Shown in pieces: positions 11,701 to 22,576 of a DNA stretch of 64,000 nt (its first letter is position 1; each line of letters starts with the position of its first letter). The notes beneath the pieces are model-generated. The model worked only from the letters and a program-made list of their open reading frames with translations. It searched no databases and was not told the origin of the DNA. Made by a program: the position numbers and the translations under genes. Source of the DNA: Anaspis maculata (taxonomy: Eukaryota > Arthropoda > Insecta > Coleoptera > Scraptiidae); contig OX421966.1 of NCBI GenBank assembly GCA_949128115.1, positions 6,634,001 through 6,698,000 of the forward strand, written 5' to 3'.

Positions 11701-12115
11701 AAAGCGTTATGCATCGGAATGAAGTGCAAGGTTGGTTCCCCAAACGTAAGCTATTCATTGAATTCTGCAAATTACGCCTGATGAGTAGGCAGCCCGCGCC
11801 ATCTTCGGCGCGGGGGACTTGAAATTGCCACAGACTATATTCAGACAATCCAAGGGATCATTTCTGACTAAAATAGTAGAAGCCCCGCCACTGCAAATTG
11901 CATTTCAAGGAATTTCAAGAAATCTCCCGTGTCTGGTAGGGCAACCTCTTGTACCGTGGCCCTGTCACGGGTCCCAACCGGGCACCACTTCTCAAAAGTG
12001 ACCTGATGGTATGTACTCATCACATGCAAAGTTTCATCCCAGCAGAATGAAAAGCAAGGTTCGACCTGAAATCGACCGTTAACGTCCGCACTATTAGGCA
12101 TTTCTCAAATAGCCC
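8725..12115. repeat. Imperfect palindromic element (foldback A)
   Basis: The left arm (8725-8743 continued at 9591 to about 10735) and right arm (about 10925 to 12115) are diverged reverse complements around a loop of about 190 bp. Paired landmarks include 9596 with 12098, 10200 with 11445, 10449 with about 11196, and the GGAGCCG block near 10673 with its inverse near 10990. The outer termini read TATTTGAGAAATGCCTAA on the left and the inverse at the right. Each arm contains two diverged tandem subunits of roughly 340 bp that start with G(T/A)(G/C)GGACGTT (for example 9592 and 9934). The left arm is interrupted by an 850-bp foldback insertion. No protein-coding frame is convincing, so it is probably non-autonomous. 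Confidence 0.7.
8744..9587. mobile_element. Foldback MITE inserted in foldback A
   Basis: The TIRs match perfectly over 20 bp: TAATAACAGAGATACAGCCC at 8741-8760 and its inverse at 9571-9590. The arms remain similar inward for about 300 bp. Example pairs are the CCTTTGGTTCTA block and the CCTCTAATCAAAATTTTG block near 9030 and its inverse near 9300. The equivalent uninterrupted sequence exists in the right arm of the large duplication at about 18510-18545, where GAAATGCCTAATAGTGCGG is continuous. Comparing the two gives an insertion of about 844 bp with a TAA/TTA or TA target duplication, fitting PIF/Harbinger or mariner-type MITEs. No coding capacity was found. Confidence 0.75.
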
Positions 12116-14579
12116 AGGCTTTTTAGTCGAAAAAACGGCAAAACATGAAACAAATTAAAACACGGTCAATCTCTTCAGTTTTGGGTTCACTAGACTTTGC
12201 TGTATAACATGCAAAAAGTCCCCAGCTTTCCCCCGTGTGCGTCATTGTTTTTTTGACAGGCAAAGATGAAGACACCTCAAAATGCACTTTCCGCTTAAAA
12301 ATGCTCTTAGTTCTCAACCACCCAATCGATTTCTCTTATTTTGGTCTTGAATGAAAGATAATGAATCGAAGTGAATGATATGGGATAGCTTTTGTCCGAA
12401 ATTTGACACTAACAGACTTCATTTCTTGATAATGGCACTTTTTTCGTGTTTTTTTTTCTTATGCTTCAGTTAACATTTTACTTTTGCATCGACCACCAAA
12501 TATCACTTGGTATTATTATATGCAGTAGATTCCCTACAGTTTCAGCTTCAAAATGACGTATCTTTTAGCTCCATTGTGAATTGTCCAGCAATTCCAATAA
12601 GGATTCTATGAAGTTACGTCAAACGCATTATGTGGGGAAAATCACTTCAACATTATTAACCTAGACTTTGATCTGTAATAATTGATCCTACGTTCAATAT
12701 GCACAGCATCGTACTGACTAAATGTGGTCTGGTAGTACTCGTATGAGTACCTCTAGGTACATTTTCGCAATTTTCCTCTACGGTTTTAGCGCTACTACTT
12801 GTAGCGCTTATAGTTTGTTCTTGTTACTGCCGTCTGCAGTATCCGGCAATATCTCAGCTACTAAACTTCGGAATGCGCTTGGGTTTTTGCTAGATGATAG
12901 CTTAGGTACTCTAGATGTACAAATAACAAAGATATTTCATTTCATTATTCGTCCGTCCGTCTGTCTGTGTGTCTGTCATTTCACGCAATATCGCGGCTCC
13001 TAGACCTCGGATTAACCTCGAGTTTTTGCTAGATAATAATAGCTAAGGTACTCTAGATGTAAACAAACAACACGGTGGGCTACGCGGGAGCACCCACGTG
13101 TAGTTGGTCGCATCTTCCTCCAGCTCCGGAGACTCTTTTGAAGATAGTGTCTTGCAACTGCAAGAAGAACTGCGGTCTGAAATGTAGATGCAGGCGATCT
13201 TCCTTGTCTTATTCGCAAATGTGTAAGTAAGTTCTGTAGGGGCACAACATGTGAGAGTCTACCTCACCTTGTTGAGTATGACCCTGAGGACGATCTGTTA
13301 TTTTTATGAACTTATGTATTTAGTCCATTCAGGTGCTAGATAACTTTGCTATTATTTTAGATGGGTATAGGTACTATCGGTAGGTATTCGAGGTAACTAT
13401 CGATTTATTGTTTGGAAATCAACAGACGAGTTTCTAACAAAACTAATATTGGACAAAATGAGCTTAGAGTACGGATAGTAAGCTAGATGCGATTTTTTTT
13501 TGACTACTAGTGATCTTGAGATTATAATAATAATAATAATTTGGTATTTTTTGCAGAGCATGGCTCTAAAAATCTTCCTGTGCTGTGCTAGACTTCCAAT
13601 ACATCATTAATATATAAATATAATGTTAAAGCTCTGTTTTGAAAAGATTGTGAGCATTTTTGATTGAAAAAAATTATAATTTGCTCTTGAAAATTGTGGA
13701 TTTTTAATTCTCAATATTTTCACGTTGAATACAATAATGATCGAAATTTCGAATATGATCGATAACTGCAACTATTTCACGCATTTACATCAGGCATTCG
13801 ACATAATTATCATTTCTTGAATACTATAAAATCGAGTTGGTTTGATGTTCGGTGTAAGCCAGCTTGAAACTGAAAAATGTGGCTATACCCGCGGGAAAGT
13901 TGCTGTTGTTATATTATTATTATTTTAATGTATAGTGTTCTTTCTTCAGAAGCTAGAGAATTGTTTTGGCTATAAGAAGGAACCTTTAAGAATGAAATCA
14001 AAGCCATATTACAGCTACAATACATTTTTTTCAAGTGCGCGGAGATATTTTTGAGTGACATTTAGGACTTCGACATTTTTTTCAATAAATTATTTTTCTC
14101 ACCTTGTAACCACTTACGTCTCGTTTATGATATGATAGTCTTATGCAGAAAAGTCCAGATAATTAATCCAATCTTGAATCCGAATGATTGATGCCGCAAA
14201 CGCAAAAATAACCCAAATTGAAAAACCGGCTTTATTTTGGTCCTAAAATCACGTTTTTCTGCCGAAAATTGCTTGAAAGAGTTTTTAAACAGAATTTAAA
14301 TGTCATATTCGGATTTGCGAGGTCAGATTTAGTGGGAAACGATACCCAGCATGCCAGTATTGTCTCAATATTATTGAAAACCAAATTTCTTGCATGGGTC
14401 ACCAATTGCCCCCCTCCCGAGCTCCCCTCACGGGGACCATAGACATCTAACGACATCTAATTTGTCAATAAGCTTCACTTATAACCCACTGTAACCACGC
14501 CCAAACGTAGCCAATTGCCTATTACCTACTTCTTTACCAATGTGACTTAGTCCTGGTGAACTGCAGAGTCCCGCCAGCT
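11320..14579 (+). repeat. Left arm of large near-identical inverted duplication
   Basis: Positions x in 11870-14579 pair with 30623-x on the right arm without any net indel, and every stretch I compared was identical (for example 12600-12730, 13012-13245 and 14218-14442). A further 126 bp (11320-11445) pairs with 18768-18893. Between them the left arm keeps 424 bp that correspond to foldback A sequence, while the right arm has only 14 bp. The arm contains the right half of foldback A and about 2.46 kb of adjoining sequence, including a Cys-rich relic at 13117-13309 and a (TAA)n tract near 13526. It carries no intact gene. Confidence 0.85.
13117..13309 (+). pseudogene. Cys-rich CXC-like C-terminal relic in duplication arm
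   Basis: One frame reads PPAPETLLKIVSC then NCKKNCGLKCRCRRS with further cysteines. After a shift at a GTAAGTAAG duplication the next frame reads FCRGTTC, an acidic EYDPEDD tail and a stop at 13307. This is the same pattern (PPAPE.LLK..SC.CKK.CG..C.CR......C..C.G..C, acidic tail) as the relic at 2061-2342, although the nucleotide sequences are not alike. The homology starts abruptly with no start codon, consistent with the last exon or 3' end of a larger gene. The frameshift makes it non-functional here. The family function is unknown to me. Confidence 0.5.
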
Positions 14580-16043
14580 CCAGCAATTTGTGAAATTCTG
14601 GCAGTAGGATTCAACGGTTGTTTTCCGGATCTATTCACGGCACACTTGTGGCGAGTTTTCAAGAGGAAAACTCGCACGACTTCGGTCGGATTCAAAATTG
14701 GCAAGTCGATCATACTTCTACACTTTCGAAAGCCGCCCAACATCTCAGGTACTTTGTTGCTACAATCGTATTCGTATCAGGCGTAAGCCAGATTTTTGCA
14801 ATTTGTTTTAGGCTTTAATTTTACGGTTTCCGTTTTACGATATTCGTTCTCGTTCGGAATCGAATATTACACGAGTTTTCATCATTTGTCGGACGTTATC
14901 TTGACGCCTTAGAGGAAGGAAATTGCAGAGCGCCGAGGTGCAAGATACCGCCGAAGGCGAAGATTTGGAAATCACAGGCCGTCTGGAGAGGTGCACGACA
15001 TCTTAGCTTGCGAAGCTTCAGTCTCGAGTACTCACGTTGGTGCTGCTTGCTTGACCTACGTCCAGGGCAGTATTTGGGAATTTCTTTTGGGCCCTTTTTG
15101 GTAGAAGGTAGAAGCAGCGGACCACCATCACCAGCATCAACTCCAAGTACCCGGGTGTCAGATAAGTTGCATGCGATCATTGTTTCTTTCATAGATATTC
15201 ATCGTCGGCCCCTTCATGATAGAAGCCGAAAAGTTTGTAAATAGTAGTGTAGTCTCATTGTAAATATTAATCATTGTAGCTAATAGTAGTGTAGCTCGAG
15301 CATTATCTCAGCTTCTAGTCACAAGAAGTGATTAGTTTGGCTTGTAATTTGGCTGCTTATTAGTGCTTATTAGTGCTTATTATTAGTGTAGTGCAAGTAG
15401 GCAAGTAATAGTGTCATCATTTCCTTTCAATTTCATTTTTTTTTGCGGTCAATCAGATTTAATAAGGTAGAGGGACCAGTCATAGTTACTCGTAGTAATA
15501 GCACCCTCATTTGGGACAGCCCATAGCGAGGACTACCCGTGCGCACGTAGGTACCCCCTTATTTTTTTGTGCTGTGTTTTTTTTCCAGTAAAACCGGAAA
15601 AGGACGGATCTTGGTCAACGAGGTAACTGCGACTATTTATTTTTGAAATCTACCTTGTCTGAATTTGAATTCGAGTGACTTGAATTTTTGTGCAAATATT
15701 TTTGATTGCGTTTTCTAGTTTTTTTTAATAATACTTTCCTACTTGTCGCCTGCGCCTAGCTTGCTAGTACCATTGCAAAAATCTTGTTTACGAATAATAA
15801 ACCAAATAGTAGCCAGGCGAGTAGCCAGGGTACCTTCATCGTTTTTTTTTAAATTCTTGTTCCCCCTATACGATCTAAAAATTGAAGCTACCTATTACTG
15901 GTCAGATAATTCGTGGTTGTGTTGAGGAGTGATAGGTAGACAGTCTGACTGATTATTGTGACGACCGAATCTGGTGCTGTGGTGAATCTTGTAACCACGT
16001 GGCGCCCATATCAATCCAACCGAACCCCCCCGTCTCCACTAGC
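14580..16043. other. Spacer between the arms of the large inverted duplication
   Basis: This 1464-bp unique stretch separates the arms and has no convincing gene. It includes an AGTAGTGTAG-rich patch at 15240-15420 and a string near 16000, GTAACCACGTGGCGCCCA, that looks like the edge of an LTR followed by a TGGCGCC primer-binding-type site. I could not find a matching LTR start, so that reading stays speculative. Short open frames on both strands between 14896 and 15244 show no recognisable motif. Confidence 0.5.
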
Positions 16044-18893
16044 AGCTGGCGGGACTCTGCAGTTCACCAGGACTAAGTCACATTGGTAAAGAAGTAGGTA
16101 ATAGGCAATTGGCTACGTTTGGGCGTGGTTACAGTGGGTTATAAGTGAAGCTTATTGACAAATTAGATGTCGTTAGATGTCTATGGTCCCCGTGAGGGGA
16201 GCTCGGGAGGGGGGCAATTGGTGACCCATGCAAGAAATTTGGTTTTCAATAATATTGAGACAATACTGGCATGCTGGGTATCGTTTCCCACTAAATCTGA
16301 CCTCGCAAATCCGAATATGACATTTAAATTCTGTTTAAAAACTCTTTCAAGCAATTTTCGGCAGAAAAACGTGATTTTAGGACCAAAATAAAGCCGGTTT
16401 TTCAATTTGGGTTATTTTTGCGTTTGCGGCATCAATCATTCGGATTCAAGATTGGATTAATTATCTGGACTTTTCTGCATAAGACTATCATATCATAAAC
16501 GAGACGTAAGTGGTTACAAGGTGAGAAAAATAATTTATTGAAAAAAATGTCGAAGTCCTAAATGTCACTCAAAAATATCTCCGCGCACTTGAAAAAAATG
16601 TATTGTAGCTGTAATATGGCTTTGATTTCATTCTTAAAGGTTCCTTCTTATAGCCAAAACAATTCTCTAGCTTCTGAAGAAAGAACACTATACATTAAAA
16701 TAATAATAATATAACAACAGCAACTTTCCCGCGGGTATAGCCACATTTTTCAGTTTCAAGCTGGCTTACACCGAACATCAAACCAACTCGATTTTATAGT
16801 ATTCAAGAAATGATAATTATGTCGAATGCCTGATGTAAATGCGTGAAATAGTTGCAGTTATCGATCATATTCGAAATTTCGATCATTATTGTATTCAACG
16901 TGAAAATATTGAGAATTAAAAATCCACAATTTTCAAGAGCAAATTATAATTTTTTTCAATCAAAAATGCTCACAATCTTTTCAAAACAGAGCTTTAACAT
17001 TATATTTATATATTAATGATGTATTGGAAGTCTAGCACAGCACAGGAAGATTTTTAGAGCCATGCTCTGCAAAAAATACCAAATTATTATTATTATTATA
17101 ATCTCAAGATCACTAGTAGTCAAAAAAAAATCGCATCTAGCTTACTATCCGTACTCTAAGCTCATTTTGTCCAATATTAGTTTTGTTAGAAACTCGTCTG
17201 TTGATTTCCAAACAATAAATCGATAGTTACCTCGAATACCTACCGATAGTACCTATACCCATCTAAAATAATAGCAAAGTTATCTAGCACCTGAATGGAC
17301 TAAATACATAAGTTCATAAAAATAACAGATCGTCCTCAGGGTCATACTCAACAAGGTGAGGTAGACTCTCACATGTTGTGCCCCTACAGAACTTACTTAC
17401 ACATTTGCGAATAAGACAAGGAAGATCGCCTGCATCTACATTTCAGACCGCAGTTCTTCTTGCAGTTGCAAGACACTATCTTCAAAAGAGTCTCCGGAGC
17501 TGGAGGAAGATGCGACCAACTACACGTGGGTGCTCCCGCGTAGCCCACCGTGTTGTTTGTTTACATCTAGAGTACCTTAGCTATTATTATCTAGCAAAAA
17601 CTCGAGGTTAATCCGAGGTCTAGGAGCCGCGATATTGCGTGAAATGACAGACACACAGACAGACGGACGGACGAATAATGAAATGAAATATCTTTGTTAT
17701 TTGTACATCTAGAGTACCTAAGCTATCATCTAGCAAAAACCCAAGCGCATTCCGAAGTTTAGTAGCTGAGATATTGCCGGATACTGCAGACGGCAGTAAC
17801 AAGAACAAACTATAAGCGCTACAAGTAGTAGCGCTAAAACCGTAGAGGAAAATTGCGAAAATGTACCTAGAGGTACTCATACGAGTACTACCAGACCACA
17901 TTTAGTCAGTACGATGCTGTGCATATTGAACGTAGGATCAATTATTACAGATCAAAGTCTAGGTTAATAATGTTGAAGTGATTTTCCCCACATAATGCGT
18001 TTGACGTAACTTCATAGAATCCTTATTGGAATTGCTGGACAATTCACAATGGAGCTAAAAGATACGTCATTTTGAAGCTGAAACTGTAGGGAATCTACTG
18101 CATATAATAATACCAAGTGATATTTGGTGGTCGATGCAAAAGTAAAATGTTAACTGAAGCATAAGAAAAAAAAACACGAAAAAAGTGCCATTATCAAGAA
18201 ATGAAGTCTGTTAGTGTCAAATTTCGGACAAAAGCTATCCCATATCATTCACTTCGATTCATTATCTTTCATTCAAGACCAAAATAAGAGAAATCGATTG
18301 GGTGGTTGAGAACTAAGAGCATTTTTAAGCGGAAAGTGCATTTTGAGGTGTCTTCATCTTTGCCTGTCAAAAAAACAATGACGCACACGGGGGAAAGCTG
18401 GGGACTTTTTGCATGTTATACAGCAAAGTCTAGTGAACCCAAAACTGAAGAGATTGACCGTGTTTTAATTTGTTTCATGTTTTGCCGTTTTTTCGACTAA
18501 AAAGCCTGGGCTATTTGAGAAATGCCTAATAGTGCGGACGTTAACGGTCGATTTCAGGTCGAACCTTGCTTTTCATTCTGCTGGGATGAAACTTTGCATG
18601 TGATGAGTACATACCATCAGGTCACTTTTGAGAAGTGGTGCCCGGTTGGGACCCGTGACAGGGCCACGGTACAAGAGGTTGCCCTACCAGACACGGGAGA
18701 TTTCTTGAAATTCCTTGAAATGCAATTTGCAGTGGCGGGGCTTCTACTATTTTTATGTCTATTTCTTAGTCTTATGGTAAACCGTGATTAACACTTTTTT
18801 TGACATGTTTGGTATCTTTTCGAGCAAATCGCTCATTCTGATTTTGAAAATTAGTATATAATTTTGATAGAGATGTGTTTAGAGCGGTTTTAT
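16044..18893 (-). repeat. Right arm of large near-identical inverted duplication
   Basis: This is the reverse complement of the left arm, beginning AGCTGGCGGGACTCTGCAG at the spacer and ending GCGGTTTTAT at 18893. The end is an abrupt breakpoint inside what is, on the left, the middle of foldback A. The right copy therefore holds only a truncated piece of that element. At 18754-18767 a 14-bp filler replaces about 424 bp that the left arm and foldback A still carry, so the right arm has a deletion. Apparent identity over roughly 2.7 kb implies a very recent event, gene conversion, or an assembly fold-over. Confidence 0.85.
17314..17506 (-). pseudogene. Inverted copy of the Cys-rich relic
   Basis: This is the mirror image of the relic at 13117-13309 under the pairing 30623-x. 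It carries the same one-base frame problem at the GTAAGTAAG equivalent and the same acidic tail. It adds no independent evidence for function but shows that the duplication post-dates the frameshift. Confidence 0.5.
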
Positions 18894-19690
18894 TGAATTC
18901 TCTTCCCGAAAAGAATTTTTTTGAAATTTTCTACCCCTCCCCCTATAAATTGGTCATTTGGAGTATTCTAGGGGAGAAATGGGGGCCTTAAAAATTGTGA
19001 AAAAATCTTTTTCAGGAAGAAAATTCAATTTCCTTCAATTTAATATATTACAAAGTGGGTATTGACATTTTAGATTTTAAGGGCCAGGTGGGGGGAGCGA
19101 AGGGGTAAATTTGGGTGGCACTTTTGTCATAGAAAATTTTCTCTTTCGATGCTGTATAGGATGACGTTGTCTATATCGAAAGGAAATGGAGGTCAAGAAT
19201 ATTAACTTGGGCACTCAGAGAATTTTAGGAAGAACGGGGGGTGGGGTTGAAAAATTTCAAAATATTTTTCTGAGAAGGAGAATTCAATTCTCTTTAATTT
19301 GATGTATCGCAAGGTAGGTAGTGTCGTTTGAAATTTCAAAGTTGGGGTGAGTGGGGGCGAGGAGGCTTAAGATATAAATTTTCCAATGTATGTTTTAGAT
19401 GTCCCCCTCGATATAAAAATCGACCTGTTTTTGCTCAAAGACATTTGCACTAGGAATCGGGAGATATTGTAGGTGGATAGTTTTCAAATGATCACCCGGT
19501 ATATTCGGCAGTTCAGTTCATTGTGAGGGTTTCCAGGAGTTGATATTTTTCCCTGCCAATCTAAAATTCAACTTAGATGTTACATTTCCAGGGACGTTGG
19601 AAGATCGATATACCAACATTCAACGAATATTTGCCGCTTAAAATCAAGTAGAGCCTATTAGCTGGATTTTTTGTATAATTTTTTCTTTCA
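18894..19690. other. Intergenic with dispersed repeat pieces
   Basis: No gene is seen. The parts at about 18930-19010 and 19210-19460 resemble each other and the stretch at 52370-52870. Shared words are GAAATTTCAAA-type runs beside G-rich tracts and the block near 19405-19435 (ATGTCCCCCTCGATATAAAA), which recurs diverged at about 52488-52518. These are scraps of one dispersed repeat family without visible ends. Confidence 0.4.
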
Positions 19691-19793
19691 AAAACCATAC
19701 ATAGTTTCAACTGTGAGTTCCTATTATAAATAGATAAGTAGGTAGCTGGGTATACCTAGCCAACATTAATAACAAGGATATAGATGTCCATAA

Positions 19794-19913
19794 GATAAGA
19801 TTAGAAGCAGGTTTGAAAAAATATACCTGTCTGTTTTTGTTTACATTTTGCGTCAGATCCATTATTGTACAATGTAACAGACAGGTACCTCTGATACACA
19901 TGAACAATACAAG
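19794..19913 (+). promoter_or_regulatory. Ly6-A promoter region: GATA motif and TATA-like box
   Basis: A GATAAGATTAG string lies at 19794-19804 and a TATA-like AATATACC at about 19820, roughly 94 bp before the ATG. The same order and similar spacing occur before Ly6-B and Ly6-C. GATA-family factors bind such sites in insects, but the factor involved is an inference. A hairpin-forming pair (ACCTGTCTGTTTTTG and its inverse, about 19825-19889) lies in the presumed 5' leader. Confidence 0.45.
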
Positions 19914-20810
19914 ATGAAACTGTTATTTGTGGCGTTGTGCATGATCGCCCCCGTTTTGGAAGTTCATTCGCTCCGGTGTTACAATTGTGCCTCGCAACTG
20001 GGCAAAGGTAACGTTTGCGAAAAACATGTCAAAATGGCCCCTTCTAGCCAGTGCTTCAGCGGCGGAGTTTGCAGTACTGTCGTAACCAAAGGTGAGTTTT
20101 TCCCGAGGTTTTTCCAGTTGTTTTCTCCTGTTATCTCATTCGATATTACCTCTATTTTTTTGTTAGGCGTAAAATCGGGAGTGGGTAAAACAATAAAGTC
20201 CATAATAAGTCCACAATTAGGCAACTTATTCAACCATATACTGATGCAGACGACGTGGGTAATTCATGGGAGCATTTGGGAGCACAGCACCTTTTGCGGG
20301 AAGCTATTAGAATTTCTAGAGCTGATGAAACCCATCAGAATACGAGACCATAGCCTTACACAACCCTCTGCTTGTGCATCAAGCTGCCTTGTTCCTAGAG
20401 CTTCTCTTGTCATAAATTACATTCCTCTAGAGTACCTACCTATCAATTTATAAGAATGACTTAGATTGATATTTTAAGAAACTCATCATTTTATTTTGTT
20501 TTCTCACGATTTTCTCATCATATTTTATTTTATTTTCTCAGAATGGGACGACGTCAAAGTGGTAACCAGAGCGTGTCAAGAGAAAGACATCTGCAAGGCT
20601 CTCAAAGACAGCTACGCCAATGATCCAGATGAATCCTTGGAGGAATGCGAGACTTGCGAGAGCGATCTGTGCAACAAAGATACCTCGGAAGAGACCGACG
20701 AGGAAACCGATCTCGACAACTCCAGTGCAGCAGTCCTTCCGTCGTTGAATTTATCTGGTTGTGTTGTATTATTTGTACCACTGCTTCCGTATTATCAATT
20801 TATATCATGA
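19914..20810 (+). CDS. Ly6-A: secreted GPI-type Ly6/uPAR three-finger protein
   Basis: Coding exons are 19914-20091 and 20542-20810, joined by a 450-bp GT-AG phase-1 intron (donor GTGAG, acceptor after TTTTCTCAG). The product is 148 residues. Residues 1-20 are a signal peptide, and the mature part begins at LRCYNC. It has ten cysteines in the Ly6 order: C-x2-C near the start, singles at NVC, QC, GVC, RAC and DIC, then EC, TC and the LCN motif. An acidic linker rich in E/D/T/S and a hydrophobic C-terminus follow, as expected for GPI attachment. Ly6 proteins act at the cell surface as modulators of receptors, channels or junctions, and the specific role here is unknown. It differs from Ly6-B/C by its longer second exon and acidic linker. 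A broken relative of exon 2 lies at 7489. I did not see a close AATAAA. Confidence 0.85.
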
Positions 20811-22570
20811 TGAGTGGAAAAAATCGGTTCTGTCACCCCAAAACTTCTCCAACGAGTAGCAAAGAACGGATGGAAATTTTATTATGAGACGTCCCTTTGG
20901 GTTGGAAGCTATAATTTGAGAAAAATATGTGAGAATTGAGATATTTTCTCTAATAAGGGCTTGATATTGAGCCCGGTCTCGATAAGTCAGGCCGGTTACT
21001 CATTTGAAAGTGAAAAACTCTTGGAAAACTTAAAGAATTTTGAGAGAAATTGCCTGAAAAGTTGGTATGAATCTGTTCACAAATTCTCCGTCATTCAAGT
21101 CCGGTTTCGATAATCCAGGTCTGATTTACATTTTCAACAGGGAAATTCCCGGAAAATTGTAGAGACAATTATTGGGAAATGTTCAAGAGCCAGTTACCTC
21201 TAGTTTGAGAAAAAATTGGTAGAAATCTTTTTATGGGTTGAAAATGTGGAAAATTTGCAGTTTTTCTCGAGACGAAAACTCAAAAAACGTCCGATTTCGA
21301 AAATTATCTTCCCAAAAATTATTTCAAGCTTTCTTTCAACTTTCATTCCCAGCATGTCTGCACCTAAAATAAGTATTTCGTGGGGCTCATCGCATGTCAA
21401 AGTTTGCATTGCAGGTTTTCAAAATCACGGAATGTGCTAATTTCATTTTGAAAAAGTTACCGTCGGAGAACTGGAACCGTGCCCATTTTGAAAATAAATT
21501 TAAACGATGCTCAATTCAATCTTCTTCCGATATCAGTTGGAATTTTCCGAGAAAAGTCGATGCCCGAGCAGGAATGAAATTTTAAGTGAAGTTCTGCATC
21601 AAATCCGAGTTGTCCTGGTCAAAATACGGGCGAGAGGTGGCAACGGCTAAAAGAAATTTTGAAAATTCACAACGCTTGACTGGAGAATGGTGGGAAATTG
21701 CAACTGCAGACTTGATTTGACTCTTTCATCGTATTGCTTCTTGCCAAATTTGGTCCCAATCCATCAGATAGATTTTGAATAATTAAATGGCAACGTTTTG
21801 AAATTGAAAGGCATCTCGCAAAGATTCGGAACAATTTTCGATTTGACTAAAAAGTCGGCTTCTAACAAAGTTACTGTATTCCTAAATCGTTGCAAAGTCT
21901 TGAATCTCATGAAGACCAGTGATGCATACTTCAGCTACAAAAATGTAGACTTTTTTGTCCAAGACTCTTCGCCAGCTTTCAGCGATATCGAGAGGTCTTC
22001 TTTTTCTAGATAATTGTTACGTTCGGGCTTGAGGGACACCGAGAAGATAAAAGTGAGAGAAATTAGATTGTTTGCGAGCCGCTGCTGTAACCACTGGTTT
22101 GCAGTCCCTTGCGGACCAACAAGATGATAGTACAGCAATAGAGCTAGTTTGGTGTTGGCTCAAAAACGAAAAGATAACAACACGAATTACGAGAGAAAGT
22201 GCGATATCATGGAGTCGGACGGATCATATTGAGATATGAATGCCCAACCGCCATCATAAGAGACAACGGATCGCAATTCGATTAGAAATTCCAGAAAATG
22301 GTGAGAGGATGCAGGATCCAAGAGACTGATATAGCCCCGTATACGCTCCAAGCGAATCCGGTTGAAAGAGTGAACAGATAATCAAAAACGGCCATCGTCT
22401 AGTTCTGTGAATAGGAGCGAAAGACAGTTTAATAAATATTCCACCTGAACAAATTTTTGCAATAGATACGTCAATCCATGAGTCAACTCGATTCTAATTT
22501 ACATTTTTCAATTTTGGACGGCAATTAAATAGGCCTAGCAAAGTCATGACGTGAGGCTTGCATGAAGGGG
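20811..22570. other. Intergenic, one dispersed repeat fragment
   Basis: No gene is recognised. The stretch at about 21655-21800 is a diverged copy of the one at about 43048-43210 inside the hAT element; both contain GATTTTGAATAATT followed by AATGGCAA. The remaining frames are short and without motifs. Confidence 0.45.
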
Positions 22571-22576
22571 ATGAAT

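Noticed and set aside
12950..12985. GTCCGTCTGTCTGTGTGTCTG tract as a CRISPR-like or satellite repeat
   Set aside because: It is a simple CTGT-type low-complexity run without spacers. Similar runs occur elsewhere in TE sequence.
15990..16020. GTAACCACGTGGCGCCCA as an LTR edge plus primer-binding site in the duplication spacer
   Set aside because: No LTR start, partner LTR or gag-like frame was found, so it is mentioned only as a speculation in the spacer entry.
14218..16405. Pairs of identical open frames at 12722/17620, 13012/17378 and 14218/16181 considered as duplicated genes
   Set aside because: They are mirror images produced by the inverted duplication and have no protein features. The 13012 frame is antisense to the Cys-rich relic.
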